In this document: piece after piece, positions 27,186 through 36,817 of the stretch
Position numbering within the stretch: position 1 is the stretch's first letter
Layout of the letters: every line of letters begins with the position of its first letter
Assembly (NCBI GenBank): GCA_018822545.1
Contig: JAHJKA010000066.1
Coordinates: 26,260-90,259, forward strand
DNA: 64,000 nucleotides
Direction of reading: 5' to 3'
From: Pseudomonadota bacterium
GTDB taxonomy: Bacteria; Desulfobacterota; Desulfobulbia; Desulfobulbales; SURF-16
Position numbers and translations under genes: made by a program
Notes under the pieces: generated by a model
Databases searched by the model: none
What the model was told of the DNA's origin: nothing
Seen by the model: only the letters and a program-made list of their open reading frames with translations

Positions 27186-28286
27186 ATGAAGCAAATATAT
27201 CTTGCAGTTGCTGGTCTGGTTTTTTCAGCGGTTGTTCCTGGTCTGCTTGTGCCGGCTGGGGCTGAGACAGTCACGGATGATGTAAAGAAGCCCGTCCTTG
27301 AGGAAAGTGCTACTAAAACTACACAACCGATCAAGACACCACTGAAATCTACCCCTGCCAAAATGACGAAGGGTGTGGATCCCTTTGCTGTTGATCTGAA
27401 AGACCGGGAGTTCTGGACCAAGGGTGAATTGAAGATGGGGGTGGAGAAATGGTATGGTGATAACACCTATCAGATCGGTGATCCCACACATTGGTTTATC
27501 AACGGTCTGGTTGAGAATGATTATTTCCCCTTTAGTGAGCTTGAGTTTCCCCTGGATGTCGTGATGTTCTCCGCCCAGTATGATTTAGAAATCAAACAAC
27601 GGTGGATGCTGTCCCTGTCTTTCAAAACGGATCTCGACCATTCCGGTGATGACATGGAGGACAGTGACTGGATTACCCCTTCCAACCCTGATCAACTTGA
27701 TATATTTTCGAAATCTAACGTCACTGATTTTGAGGCCTACGAGTATGACGTCAATGTCAAATTCAAATATCTGAAAGGGGCGAACTGGTCCCTTGATGGC
27801 GGTATCGGTTACCTCTTTCAGAAGTATAAGTATGACACGGCCCTGAAAACTCAGTATTCCCCTTCTGGTTTGCTTGGCTATGATTATGTCTGGGATGGCC
27901 GGACCTCATCACTTAAGTATGACCTCTCCTATCAGATTCCCTATGTCCAGTTGGGTGGTGCTGTCACCATTGCCAAGCGCGTCACCATAATTGCGAACGC
28001 CTCCTATTCGCCGATTGTCCATGCCGAAGATGAGGATCAGCATCTTTTGCGCGGCAAGGTGAACAGGGGTAATCTTGATGGCGACTCATGGATGGTCAAT
28101 CTGGAGACTCGCTACCAGTTTAATCGTAACTGGTTTGCCAGCCTGGAGTATGGCTATAAGGAGATTTCGGTGGACGGCAAGATGAAGGGTATTTTCTATG
28201 GTGATCCCAGCCTGACCCATACGGTATGGGAAGAACTGGAATCAACCCAGCATTCCGGTTCTTTGATGGTTGGCTATAGTTATTGA
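27186..28286 (+). CDS. omptin-like outer-membrane protease
   Basis: The start at 27186 follows AAAGGAGAGGAGAG and opens a signal peptide ending VPAGAE. The 366-residue product has a roughly 70-residue linker and then a beta-barrel whose order of motifs follows omptins. DMEDSDWITPSNP aligns with the OmpT segment holding catalytic Asp83/Asp85 (here DSD). HAEDEDQH aligns with the Asp210/His212 segment (here DQH). It ends GSLMVGYSY, an outer-membrane terminal strand. Expected activity is cleavage of extracellular peptides at basic residues. It is somewhat longer than OmpT at the N-terminus. Family call rests on hand alignment. Confidence 0.75.
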   Translation: MKQIYLAVAGLVFSAVVPGLLVPAGAETVTDDVKKPVLEESATKTTQPIKTPLKSTPAKMTKGVDPFAVDLKDREFWTKGELKMGVEKWYGDNTYQIGDPTHWFINGLVENDYFPFSELEFPLDVVMFSAQYDLEIKQRWMLSLSFKTDLDHSGDDMEDSDWITPSNPDQLDIFSKSNVTDFEAYEYDVNVKFKYLKGANWSLDGGIGYLFQKYKYDTALKTQYSPSGLLGYDYVWDGRTSSLKYDLSYQIPYVQLGGAVTIAKRVTIIANASYSPIVHAEDEDQHLLRGKVNRGNLDGDSWMVNLETRYQFNRNWFASLEYGYKEISVDGKMKGIFYGDPSLTHTVWEELESTQHSGSLMVGYSY

Positions 28287-28328
28287 TTGATAAAATAAAA
28301 CAGGAATTCCTGTATCCGTGTGAGTGTT

Positions 28329-28643
28329 ATGTCTGAATTTGCAAATGTGACAGTGGTGAAAGAGGCGAATGTCTATTTTGATGGCAAGGTGACGAGCCGA
28401 ACGGTTCTCTTTGCTGATGGATCGAAGAAAACATTGGGGATCATGTTGCCAGGTGAGTATGAGTTTGGCACGGCCGACAAGGAAATTATGGAAATACTGG
28501 CCGGACGTCTTGATGTCCTCTTGCCGGGCGCATCTGCTTGGCAGCGTATTGAGGGCGGTCAATCCTTTGAGGTTGCTGCCCAGGTTAAATTCCAGCTGAA
28601 GGTTCTGGCTGTTACTGATTATTGTTGTTCCTATCTTAAATAG
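28329..28643 (+). CDS. ppnP: PpnP pyrimidine/purine nucleoside phosphorylase
   Basis: This 104-residue cupin matches the PpnP (YaiE, DUF1255) family over its whole length. Shared features are [33 protein letters not shown], a GRLDVLLP strand and the [13 protein letters not shown] end. PpnP phosphorolyses nucleosides to base plus ribose-1-phosphate. Start is the ATG at 28329; a GTG three codons earlier is possible. It is separate from the omptin gene by 40 bp and may be co-transcribed. Confidence 0.9.
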   Translation: MSEFANVTVVKEANVYFDGKVTSRTVLFADGSKKTLGIMLPGEYEFGTADKEIMEILAGRLDVLLPGASAWQRIEGGQSFEVAAQVKFQLKVLAVTDYCCSYLK

Positions 28644-29108
28644 ATAATAGATGCATTGTGGGATATTCTTTCAGCGCAGCACTGCTGGAAGGGTATCCCC
28701 GTTTTTTTCAGGACTCTTTTCAAGTTCATTTCTGCCTCGTCATCCATGAACGCCTATCCTGTTGACGGTGTTTCGGCCCTTTTTTTGATGGGTCTATCTC
28801 TCTTTTCTTTGGTTTTCTTTTTCCTCTGGCGGCTTGTCCTGTCTGTTTTCTTGCTAACATTATGTATGTACTTGATAATTTTAAGGTTATCTTTTTAAGA
28901 TAAGCAGAATCACCTTCATGTCAGCTGCATCTATAGTCTGGCCCTTTCTTGGGGCGCAGGCTTTTTTTTATTCGACATCCGTGTCATAAATTAAAGGTAG
29001 AGAATCAACCATGGGCAGGGCATTGTTTTTTGGGTGGCCCATGTCTTGCATTGTTTGCCTCTTGACTCATCTTGAGTTGCTTTCGACATTGTATTTTAAG
29101 GAGTAGAT
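28644..29108. other. intergenic, no gene seen
   Basis: T-rich sequence with one open frame at 28656-28898 lacking an ATG and a ribosome binding site. A weak hairpin before the T-tract near 28945-28970 could be a terminator. Confidence 0.35.
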
Positions 29109-30770
29109 ATGGCCGTGTTAAAGCCACCTTGTGGTAAGGATGCTAAGGTAAATAAAGCTGTAACCCTCGAGACCATGCAAACGCAGTTTAATTTCCTGTA
29201 TTCGCTGGTCAATGAGGTTCCAGATCCTATTTTGGTAATTGGCACAGATTTCAGGGTTAAATTTGCCAACCGTGCCGCCCAGAATTTTTCAAATAGCTTT
29301 GTCTGCAAGACGGACAGGGAGCCCTTCTGCCATAACCTTGTTTATAATATGGAATTTCAATGTGCCAAAGTGGGGCGGCCCTGTCCCCTTATTGAGGTTC
29401 TGGAGAGCAATAAGCCCGTTGTTGTCGAGCATGAGATAGAGCTTGATGATGGCCAGGTGCGAAATTATGAAATACATGCCTCGCCTCTCTGGGACGATGA
29501 CGGCCATTTCTTGGGAATTGTCGAGTCGATTCGAGATATTACAGATCGAACTGAATATGCCCGCATGCTTAAGAAAAGCCAGAGGGTGCTGGAGACAAGT
29601 GTCGAAGAGCGCACCAAGGATCTGTTGCGGAGCAATGACATCCTGCGCAAAGAGATTGTCGGCCGGCAGAATATAGAAAAGATTCTGCGGGCCGAGCGCG
29701 ATAAATTTCAGGTCATGCTTGAGGCCATGGGCCAAGGCATGCATATCCTTAACTCCGATTTCACCATTGAGTATCAAAATGATGTTCTCCGTAAGTTGTT
29801 TGGCGATCAGATAGGCCACACCTGTTACGAGGTTTATAAGGGTCGTAATACGCCTTGTGAGGTCTGCCGGATGCATAAGGCGATTGCTACGGGGCAGGTG
29901 CAAAGAACCGAGGAGATAATGCGCAATGAGCGCCATTATGCCCAGAGTTACGCCCCTTTTAAAGATATCGATGGGGAGGATAAGTGTCTGATTCTCCTCA
30001 ATGATATTACCGAAGAAAAAATGTACCAGGCCGAGACCATGCGCACAGGCCAGCTTGCCTCTATCGGTGAGCTTGCTGCCGGTGTGGCCCATGAGATTAA
30101 TAACCCTATTAACGGTATTATTAATTTCTCGCAGATTCTTATGGATGACTCCGAAGATGATGCGACCAAGCAAATCCTGCAGCGCATTATTGATGAAGGT
30201 GAAAGGATAGCCATTATTGTCAGTAAGCTGCTCTCTTTTGCCCGTCAGGGTGTTGATGATACGAAGGCCTTTATGGAGACTGAGGCGCGTGATGTGCTTT
30301 ATGATTCCTTTGCACTTCTCGGCCATCAGTACAAGAAAGATGGTATCCACTACTCCATCACCGGCTCAAATGAACCGATGCTGGTGTGGGTGAATCCTCA
30401 GCAATTGCAACAGGTCTTTGTCAATGTTCTGTCCAATGCCCGTTTTGCCTTAAATGAAAAATTCAAGAAGGAGCGCAGTGAGGATAAGAAGCTTGAGGTA
30501 AACTTTTCCTTTATTGAAATCAAGAATAAGATGTACGTCCGTATCAGCTTCACCGATCATGGTTGCGGTATCCCAGAAGGCATCATTGATTCCGTCTGTA
30601 ACCCGTTTTTTTCAACCAAACAGCCGGGTGAGGGAACAGGGCTCGGTCTGTCGATAAGTCAGGGTATTGTCAAAGAATTTAAGGGATATTTGCGTATTAA
30701 TAGTGAGCTTGGCAAATACACCACGGTGATGGTGGATTTGCCAGTATATGAACCTGAGAAAGGGGAATAA
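29109..30770 (+). CDS. cytosolic PAS-PAS histidine kinase
   Basis: The 553-residue protein lacks membrane segments. A PAS domain (about 20-150) contains a Cys-rich loop (CHNL...CAKVGRPC), followed by a coiled coil, a second PAS (about 205-305) with CYEVY...CEVCRMH, HisKA (GELAAGVAHEINNPINGI) and HATPase_c (DHGCGIP, GTGLGLSIS). The Cys spacing in both PAS domains suggests metal or Fe-S ligation, hence redox sensing. AAGGAG precedes the ATG. It is followed after 2 bp by a sigma54 response regulator, forming a two-component pair. Confidence 0.9.
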   Translation: MAVLKPPCGKDAKVNKAVTLETMQTQFNFLYSLVNEVPDPILVIGTDFRVKFANRAAQNFSNSFVCKTDREPFCHNLVYNMEFQCAKVGRPCPLIEVLESNKPVVVEHEIELDDGQVRNYEIHASPLWDDDGHFLGIVESIRDITDRTEYARMLKKSQRVLETSVEERTKDLLRSNDILRKEIVGRQNIEKILRAERDKFQVMLEAMGQGMHILNSDFTIEYQNDVLRKLFGDQIGHTCYEVYKGRNTPCEVCRMHKAIATGQVQRTEEIMRNERHYAQSYAPFKDIDGEDKCLILLNDITEEKMYQAETMRTGQLASIGELAAGVAHEINNPINGIINFSQILMDDSEDDATKQILQRIIDEGERIAIIVSKLLSFARQGVDDTKAFMETEARDVLYDSFALLGHQYKKDGIHYSITGSNEPMLVWVNPQQLQQVFVNVLSNARFALNEKFKKERSEDKKLEVNFSFIEIKNKMYVRISFTDHGCGIPEGIIDSVCNPFFSTKQPGEGTGLGLSISQGIVKEFKGYLRINSELGKYTTVMVDLPVYEPEKGE

Positions 30771-30772
30771 TT

Positions 30773-32539
30773 ATGGTTGATTTAGATAAACAGAAGACGG
30801 CAATCCTGGTGGTGGATGATGAGGAAAGTCTGCGGCTCACCTTTCAGATGTTTTTGTCCCGTGAGGGCTATGGGCCGGTGGAAGTTGCTTCCACCTATGA
30901 TGATGCCCTGGCCCTTATCGATAAGCAGGATTTTGACCTCGTGGTCAGTGATATCGTTATGGATGGGGCCTCGGGGATCGATCTTCTCCGCACCATTAAG
31001 GAAAAGGGGGTGGAGTGTCCGGTGGTCATGGTTACCGGTTATCCAAATATCAATACCGCTGCTGAGGCGGTGAGATTAGGAGCCTTTGACTACCTTGCCA
31101 AGCCGGTGAAAAAGGAGGATTTGCTCCGCACCGCCCGAATGGCCTTGCAGCAATATACCCTTCGCAACGCCAACAAAGCCTTGGCCCTTGAAAAGGATCG
31201 ATATCAGAAATATCTTGAGGCCGTTTTTCGAAGCGTTCCAGAGCTTATTTTTACTGTGGATCCTCAACGTAACATTGCAGAATTTAATGATAATACTTCA
31301 AAATGGTTAGCGTCTTTTGGGGTTGATGATTTCAGTGGCAAGCAGATTGATAATATTGGCTCTTGTTTTGATATTTTTGTCCCTGATATCGACACGGTTC
31401 TTGCCAGCCAGATAGAGGTTCCGGAACACCGCATTGAGTTTTCCCCGGAGTCTGGGCAGTCCGGCGTCTTCAGGGTGAGCGCTGTTCCTCTGGCCTGTGA
31501 TGATGGTGGTTTTATGGGAGTTGTTGTTGTCGCCCACGATGTCAGTCGCCTTGAGGCTTTGGAGAAGAAAGGCATGCGCGACAGGCTCCATCGTCTCATT
31601 GGTTCGAGCCGACGGATGCAAACGGTCTATACCTTAATTGAAAACGTTGGCAAGGTTGATACCACGGTCCTCATTAATGGCGAATCAGGAACCGGCAAGG
31701 AGCTTGTTGCCGAGGCCCTGCACGCGGAAAGCCCCAGGCGTGACATGCCCCTTGTCAAGGTTGATTGTACGGCAATTCCTGAAAATCTGCTGGAGAGTGA
31801 GCTTTTTGGCCATAAAAAAGGCTCCTTTACCGGCGCTGATCGTGATCGGGAGGGGCGTATTTTGTCGGCAGATGGCGGCACTCTCTTTCTCGATGAAATA
31901 GGCGATATCTCGCCGCTTATGCAGCTCAGGCTCCTTCGCTTCCTGCAAGAAAGAACCTTTTATCCGGTGGGGCGTGATAGGTCTATCACCGTGGATGTTC
32001 GGGTCGTGGCTGCAACCAATGCTGATCTGCGCGAAAAGGTGAAGAATGGTTCATTCCGGGAAGATCTCTACTATCGTCTCAAGGTGGTGGATATCAATCT
32101 GCCGCCCTTGCGGGAGAGGGATGAGGATCTGGATATGCTGGTACATATGTTTATCGGCAAGTTCAGCAGCCGCTTACGTAAAGAGATCACCGGTATCTCC
32201 GATCAGGCCCTACAGGTTCTTCGCGACCATGATTGGCCAGGCAATGTCCGTGAACTGGAACATGTGATGGAACGCGCCTGTGTTTTATGTGATACCACCA
32301 CCATAACCTCGGATCATCTTCCCCTGGAGTTGCAGGAGGGGGATGACGTAAAGCCGCATATGCAGCAAAGAACTAATCTGTTGGAAGAGGAGGATGAAGA
32401 GGTGCGGATTGTTAATACCCTGAAGCGGACCTTTGGCAATAAGGCCCAGGCGGCCAGGATTCTTGGTTTTGACAGGTCAACATTGTACCGCAAGTTAAAG
32501 CTCTATGGCATTGATGCCGACGGCTTAATGGAAAGTTAA
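30773..32539 (+). CDS. receiver-PAS-sigma54 activator
   Basis: The 588-residue regulator has a receiver (residues 10-125, phospho-Asp in DLVVSDIVMDG), a PAS-like domain (about 150-265), an AAA+ core with GESGTGKE and a GSFTGA sigma54 loop, and a Fis-type helix-turn-helix (KAAQARI-like segment AQAARILGFDRSTLYRKL). The extra PAS between receiver and AAA+ allows a second, intracellular input. It is co-transcribed with the PAS kinase. Targets are unknown; the sigma54 site upstream of the 35266 cytochrome operon is one nearby possibility. Confidence 0.92.
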   Translation: MVDLDKQKTAILVVDDEESLRLTFQMFLSREGYGPVEVASTYDDALALIDKQDFDLVVSDIVMDGASGIDLLRTIKEKGVECPVVMVTGYPNINTAAEAVRLGAFDYLAKPVKKEDLLRTARMALQQYTLRNANKALALEKDRYQKYLEAVFRSVPELIFTVDPQRNIAEFNDNTSKWLASFGVDDFSGKQIDNIGSCFDIFVPDIDTVLASQIEVPEHRIEFSPESGQSGVFRVSAVPLACDDGGFMGVVVVAHDVSRLEALEKKGMRDRLHRLIGSSRRMQTVYTLIENVGKVDTTVLINGESGTGKELVAEALHAESPRRDMPLVKVDCTAIPENLLESELFGHKKGSFTGADRDREGRILSADGGTLFLDEIGDISPLMQLRLLRFLQERTFYPVGRDRSITVDVRVVAATNADLREKVKNGSFREDLYYRLKVVDINLPPLRERDEDLDMLVHMFIGKFSSRLRKEITGISDQALQVLRDHDWPGNVRELEHVMERACVLCDTTTITSDHLPLELQEGDDVKPHMQQRTNLLEEEDEEVRIVNTLKRTFGNKAQAARILGFDRSTLYRKLKLYGIDADGLMES

Positions 32540-32628
32540 TAATCAATTTCCGGCAATCTGATCACCATTGGATTTCAGCTTTATTTTTAACACGATGTTG
32601 TCTGAACCTTTCATGCAAACCATATGTT

Positions 32629-32672
32629 GCGAGGTGTAGCATATGTGAAAATGTGGCATATACAGCACCTCG
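32629..32672 (+). other. leader hairpin upstream of ftsH
   Basis: CGAGGTG (32630-32636) pairs with CACCTCG (32666-32672), with further partial pairing of the intervening CATATG-type sequence. There is no T-tract, so it is not a plain terminator. It lies about 95 nt before ftsH and may be in its leader. Confidence 0.4.
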
Positions 32673-32764
32673 TAGGCCAGATGCCGTAACTCCAATTTAT
32701 ATAAAAAGTTAATAATATCAGTTAGTTTTTGATGAATAGTCGATAATAATGAGTAGGGAGTGTC

Positions 32765-34537
32765 ATGATGAAGTATCCCATTCGTAATGGTGTAATTGTT
32801 TTGGGGGTTTTGTTAATCGGACTCGGAATTTATAGTTCCTGGAGTATGGAAAAAAGGCTTCCTCCCGTTGATTATACGACCTTCCTTGCCCAGTTGCGCA
32901 GTGACGAGGTCAAGGGTGTTGAGATTATTGGCAATAAGATCAACGCCACGGATAAGTACGGCCAACAGTTCCAAACTTTCTCACCTGATATCAAGCAGTT
33001 ACTGCCAAAACTTGAAGAGGGAAATATCACTATTCGGGCCCGTCCCGAACCAAAATCCTTTGGCTTTTTTGAGTCAACACTCCCTTTGCTGATTATCATC
33101 GGCGCCTGGATGTACTGGTCGAGAAAAAGCAAACAGCATGAGCCTGGCATGAAGGGTAAAGATTCACTCGTGCCGCAGGACATTGCCGGCAAAGTTACCT
33201 TTGCCGACGTGGCAGGTATTGATGAGGCCATCGAAGAGTTGATGGAGACGGTTGACTTTCTACGTGACTCAAGCCGTTTTACGCGTCTTGGTGGCAGGAT
33301 TCCCAAGGGTGTCCTTTTGCAAGGGCCGCCAGGTACGGGTAAGACCTTACTCGCCAAGGCCATTGCTGGTGAAGCGGGTGTCCCTTTCTTTTCCCTCAGT
33401 GGTTCTGATTTTGTTGAGATGTATGTGGGCGTCGGTGCCTCAAGGGTTCGGCATCTTTTTGAGCAGGCCAAGAAACATAGCCCCTGTATCATTTTCATCG
33501 ATGAGATTGATGCGGTGGGGCGCTCCCGTGGAGCCGGCGGCATGAGCCAGGGCGGCGGTGACGAACGCGAACAGACATTGAATGCCTTGCTCGTTGAAAT
33601 GGATGGGTTTCAGAGCAATGAAACGGTGATCATTGTCGCGGCCACTAACCGTCCTGATATCCTCGATCCTGCCCTCCTGCGTCCTGGCCGGTTTGACAGG
33701 CAGGTTACCATCCTTCCTCCTGATGTGAAGGGACGGGCCATGATTCTCGCAGTCCATGCCCGTAATATCACAATGGGAAAAGATGTCACCATGGATATGG
33801 TTGCCAAAACCACACCTGGTTTTACCGGTGCTGATCTTGCCAATTTAATCAATGAGGCAGCCTTGATGGCGGCCAGAAAAGGTAAAGACCAGGTAGAGCT
33901 TGAGGATGTCGAAGAGGCCAAGGATAAAATCCTCATGGGTGCGGAACGCAAAGGTATGGTAATCCGTGATGATGAAAAGAAGGTTACCGCCTATCACGAG
34001 GCCGGCCATGCGATTGTCGCCATGTTACTTCCGGAGGCTGATCCTGTTCATAAAATTACCATTATTCCCCGTGGCCGCGCCATGGGTGTCACTCAACAGG
34101 TGCCATTGGATGACCGCCATTCCTACAGCCGCGAGTATCTGATGGATCGCATTAAAATTCTCCTGGGCGGCCGTACGGCGGAGGAGATCGTTTTTAATCG
34201 TTTCACAACAGGTGCCAGCAATGACTTGCAGGTGGCCACGGATATTGCCACCAGGATGGTCTGTGAATGGGGTATGAGCCCAGTTATGGGCCCCCGTGCT
34301 TATGTTACTGCCGATAAGGGTTTCTTAGGTGGCAGTCAGCAACGATTGAACTACAGTGAGGCAACAGGCCAGCTTATTGATGGTGAAATTAATAAGATTA
34401 TTGAGGATTGTCTCCAGGAGACCATGATTATCCTCCAGGGCAAGGATGATTTCCTTCATAACCTGTCGCAGCACCTGTTGGAGAAGGAAACGATCAACGG
34501 GGATGAGGTGGGCGAGATTATGAAGGCAAGTGCCTGA
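32765..34537 (+). CDS. ftsH: FtsH membrane AAA+ zinc protease (copy 1)
   Basis: The 590-residue protein has TM1 (about 8-25), a short periplasmic domain, TM2 (about 102-117), AAA+ with GPPGTGKT and FIDEID plus SRH, and the zinc site HEAGH with a downstream Asp in [13 protein letters not shown]. FtsH degrades misfolded membrane and short-lived cytosolic proteins. Two in-frame ATGs open the gene after AGGGAG. A second, different FtsH is encoded at 40174-41949. Both flank the cytochrome/HybA/NrfD operon. Confidence 0.95.
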   Translation: MMKYPIRNGVIVLGVLLIGLGIYSSWSMEKRLPPVDYTTFLAQLRSDEVKGVEIIGNKINATDKYGQQFQTFSPDIKQLLPKLEEGNITIRARPEPKSFGFFESTLPLLIIIGAWMYWSRKSKQHEPGMKGKDSLVPQDIAGKVTFADVAGIDEAIEELMETVDFLRDSSRFTRLGGRIPKGVLLQGPPGTGKTLLAKAIAGEAGVPFFSLSGSDFVEMYVGVGASRVRHLFEQAKKHSPCIIFIDEIDAVGRSRGAGGMSQGGGDEREQTLNALLVEMDGFQSNETVIIVAATNRPDILDPALLRPGRFDRQVTILPPDVKGRAMILAVHARNITMGKDVTMDMVAKTTPGFTGADLANLINEAALMAARKGKDQVELEDVEEAKDKILMGAERKGMVIRDDEKKVTAYHEAGHAIVAMLLPEADPVHKITIIPRGRAMGVTQQVPLDDRHSYSREYLMDRIKILLGGRTAEEIVFNRFTTGASNDLQVATDIATRMVCEWGMSPVMGPRAYVTADKGFLGGSQQRLNYSEATGQLIDGEINKIIEDCLQETMIILQGKDDFLHNLSQHLLEKETINGDEVGEIMKASA

Positions 34538-34628
34538 TCGAGACACCTTATTCCCGTGCTACACCTTGTTTTATAGCAGCCCGTTGCATTGTAGCAGTTG
34601 TTTCTTGTCGCTGCATCTTCTTGTAATT

Positions 34629-34674
34629 AATAGCCTTCTGTGAGCTGCTTGCTTCTCAGAGGGCTATTTTTTTT
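34629..34674 (+). terminator. intrinsic terminator of ftsH
   Basis: ATAGCC...GGCTAT stem with further paired TCTG/CAGA is followed by nine T. Confidence 0.85.
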
Positions 34675-34716
34675 ATCCGGCAGTCTTTCAATCCATCTTA
34701 GAAGCACTTTGTGAGG

Positions 34717-34766
34717 AGTGTTGCATGCCACACATCTGTAGCTACAGATGTGTGGCATGCAACACT
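34717..34766. promoter_or_regulatory. 50-bp perfect palindrome
   Basis: Two 25-bp arms meet without spacer at GTAG|CTAC. The arms include TTGCATGCCACACATCTG. Not followed by a T-tract. It lies 160-210 bp upstream of a sigma54-like site, the usual place for an enhancer-binding activator; a cruciform or duplicated operator is an alternative. Confidence 0.8.
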
Positions 34767-34926
34767 TTGTGCAACACATTTTCAGCACAGGTTTCCTGGC
34801 AGGTTCTGCTGTTTGAAAAAAAGTTGAATTTATTTGGGGTGGATTAAGGGCCAATCTCCTGTGGGCAATGTTTCTAGAAACAGCACGAGAAATAAGAAAA
34901 CCGCCTGGCGGGCATTTTTGAAAGCA

Positions 34927-34942
34927 TGGCACTGAATGTGCA
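34927..34942 (+). promoter_or_regulatory. candidate sigma54 promoter of the cytochrome/HybA/NrfD operon
   Basis: TGGCACTGAATGTGCA has a perfect -24 element and GC at the right spacing; the -12 element is GTGC instead of TTGC. It implies a leader of about 310 nt. Confidence 0.55.
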
Positions 34943-35265
34943 CTCATTTATTTAACAATGAGAATGAAATTGAGATAGTCGTGTAATTTTAGGCTGTTAG
35001 CTTGATTTGATGATTTGGCTGCCAGAAAGGGTGTTGTGGGTAGCTTGCAGGGTTGAGAAAACAGCAAGCGGTTAAAAAAAGATTTTAGATGTCGGTGCTG
35101 ACAGCCAGGTAGGGTTTTTGAAACATATTTTGATACGACGTTCCCGTGACGTGTTTGCGGTGGAGCTTCATGGGAACAAATTGAAATATGGATCCTTGTG
35201 AAATCAGCATCGATAGCAAGAAATGATTTTCGTTTCGTTAGTTCAACCAACAAAGGAGAGTAACA

Positions 35266-35796
35266 ATGGGAAATAAAAAAAGGAAGCTGCTTGGACTCGC
35301 CCTCGTGGCAGCTATGGTCAGCCCCTGGTCACTTCCAGGCCCTGCTGGGGCAGAAGTTTTTGATCTCGACAGTATGAAGAACCTGTATGAGAAAGTGAGT
35401 TTCGATCATGACATGCACATTGAAATTACAGGCCAAAATTGTACGGAATGTCACCATCATACAGCCGGAACACCTCCAACCGATGCGCTCTGCGTTACAT
35501 GTCATGCAAACAGCCCGGAAGCAGCAGATCCAAGTTGTAAGTCGTGTCATGTGAAGGATGTTTTTGATGCAGAGAATATGAAGAAGACCTGGGACACACC
35601 TCTGTTGCATCATCGGAACAAACCAAGTCTGAAAGCTGCATATCACCAGAATTGTCTTGGGTGTCATGAACAAAATGGTGCACCAACCGGCTGTACCGAT
35701 TGCCATGCCATGACGGATGCCGGTGAGAAATTTTATAACGCCGGCAAATATGCCCCGGAAACTAAGGCTGAAAGCCATGGTGGTGGACATCATTAA
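35266..35796 (+). CDS. pentaheme c-type cytochrome (c3/c7-like)
   Basis: The 176-residue protein has a signal peptide ending GPAGAE and five CXXCH motifs (CTECH, CVTCH, CKSCH, CLGCH, CTDCH) with extra His pairs (HHHT, LLHH). The VSFDHDMH segment before the first heme is typical of c3/c7-type cytochromes. It ends His-rich. As first gene of an operon with a HybA-like Fe-S protein and a HybB/NrfD-like membrane subunit, it is probably the periplasmic electron partner of that quinone complex. AAAGGAGAG precedes the start. Confidence 0.92.
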   Translation: MGNKKRKLLGLALVAAMVSPWSLPGPAGAEVFDLDSMKNLYEKVSFDHDMHIEITGQNCTECHHHTAGTPPTDALCVTCHANSPEAADPSCKSCHVKDVFDAENMKKTWDTPLLHHRNKPSLKAAYHQNCLGCHEQNGAPTGCTDCHAMTDAGEKFYNAGKYAPETKAESHGGGHH

Positions 35797-35872
35797 TTTT
35801 TGGCGAGATGCTCATGCCTTCTGTTCGGCAGAAAATATGAGCCTTGTCTTTGTTTTTTGAAAAGGTGAGAGG

Positions 35873-36805
35873 ATGAAAAAAATAAACCGTAGGTCATTTT
35901 TAAAAGGCGGCCTAGCCGGCGGTGTTGCAGCAGCAGCCGCTGTTGGTGCAGCAAAAAATGCTGACGCCGCAGGAGATTTTGGCGGCTACCCTGATAGTAT
36001 GGGCGTGCTCGTCGATTTGACAAAATGCATTGGCTGCCGCACTTGTGAAGCTGCCTGTAATAAAGAACAAAGCCTGCCAATGCCTGATAAACCATTTAAC
36101 GACATGTCTGTTCATGAGGAGCATCGCCATGGCGGTCTTCCCCGCCGGACAACGGAAAAGGCATATACTGTCGTCAATAAGTATGAGGTAGAAGGCCGCG
36201 AACACCCCCTTTTTCGCAAAGTGCAATGTAATCATTGCCAGGAGCCCGCCTGCCTTACTTCCTGCTTTGTGAACGCCTATACTAAAACACCTGAAGGAGC
36301 GGTTATTTATGATCCTAAGGTCTGTGTTGGCTGCCGTACTTGTATGATTGCCTGTCCTTTCTATATCCCGGCGTATAGCTTTTCTTCAGTCATCAATCCG
36401 GTGGTTAAGAAATGTATCATGTGTTACGACACCCGCCTTAAGTTCGGTAGACCGCCCGCCTGTGTTGAGTCGTGTCCGCAACAGGTCATGACTTTTGGTA
36501 AGCGGAAAGACCTTGTCGAGCTGGCGCATCGAACCATTGAAAGTCGCCCTGAGAAATATGCCGACCATGTGTATGGCGAAAACGAGGTGGGAGGGACTTC
36601 CTGGATGTATCTGACCTCTGTTGATGCGCCCTTTGAGGAGATTGGTTTTGATGTTCATATCGGCAAGCAGCCGATAATTAACTATGTCAAGGAATTCCTG
36701 GCAATTGTACCCATGGTTCTGACGATCTGGCCGGCGCTCTTTACGGGTTTCCATCTTCTGGCAACTCGGAAGGATGCACAAAAGAATGAAGAGAGCGCAA
36801 GCTAG
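35873..36805 (+). CDS. Tat-exported 4Fe-4S protein, HybA-like
   Basis: The 310-residue protein begins with a twin-arginine signal (NRRSFLKGG). It has four ferredoxin-type Cys clusters: CIGCRTCEAAC, CNHCQEPAC, CVGCRTCMIAC and CIMCYDTRL...CVESC. A hydrophobic C-terminal helix (about residues 278-300) would anchor it in the membrane, as in HybA. It should wire electrons between the pentaheme cytochrome and the NrfD-type quinone subunit that follows 12 bp later. No catalytic subunit (hydrogenase or molybdoenzyme) is encoded here. Confidence 0.92.
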   Translation: MKKINRRSFLKGGLAGGVAAAAAVGAAKNADAAGDFGGYPDSMGVLVDLTKCIGCRTCEAACNKEQSLPMPDKPFNDMSVHEEHRHGGLPRRTTEKAYTVVNKYEVEGREHPLFRKVQCNHCQEPACLTSCFVNAYTKTPEGAVIYDPKVCVGCRTCMIACPFYIPAYSFSSVINPVVKKCIMCYDTRLKFGRPPACVESCPQQVMTFGKRKDLVELAHRTIESRPEKYADHVYGENEVGGTSWMYLTSVDAPFEEIGFDVHIGKQPIINYVKEFLAIVPMVLTIWPALFTGFHLLATRKDAQKNEESAS

Positions 36806-36817
36806 GAGGAAATATAA

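Larger units (their letters stand above)
34538..35265. other. long intergenic regulatory region
   Basis: It holds the ftsH terminator, a 50-bp perfect palindrome and a sigma54-like site upstream of the cytochrome operon. No gene is supported. Confidence 0.6.

Noticed and set aside
28656..28898. Hydrophobic frame of 80 codons
   Set aside because: Starts on a non-ATG codon without a ribosome site; hydrophobicity follows from T-rich DNA.
34717..34766. Long palindrome as terminator of ftsH
   Set aside because: No T-tract follows and a better terminator lies at 34629-34674.
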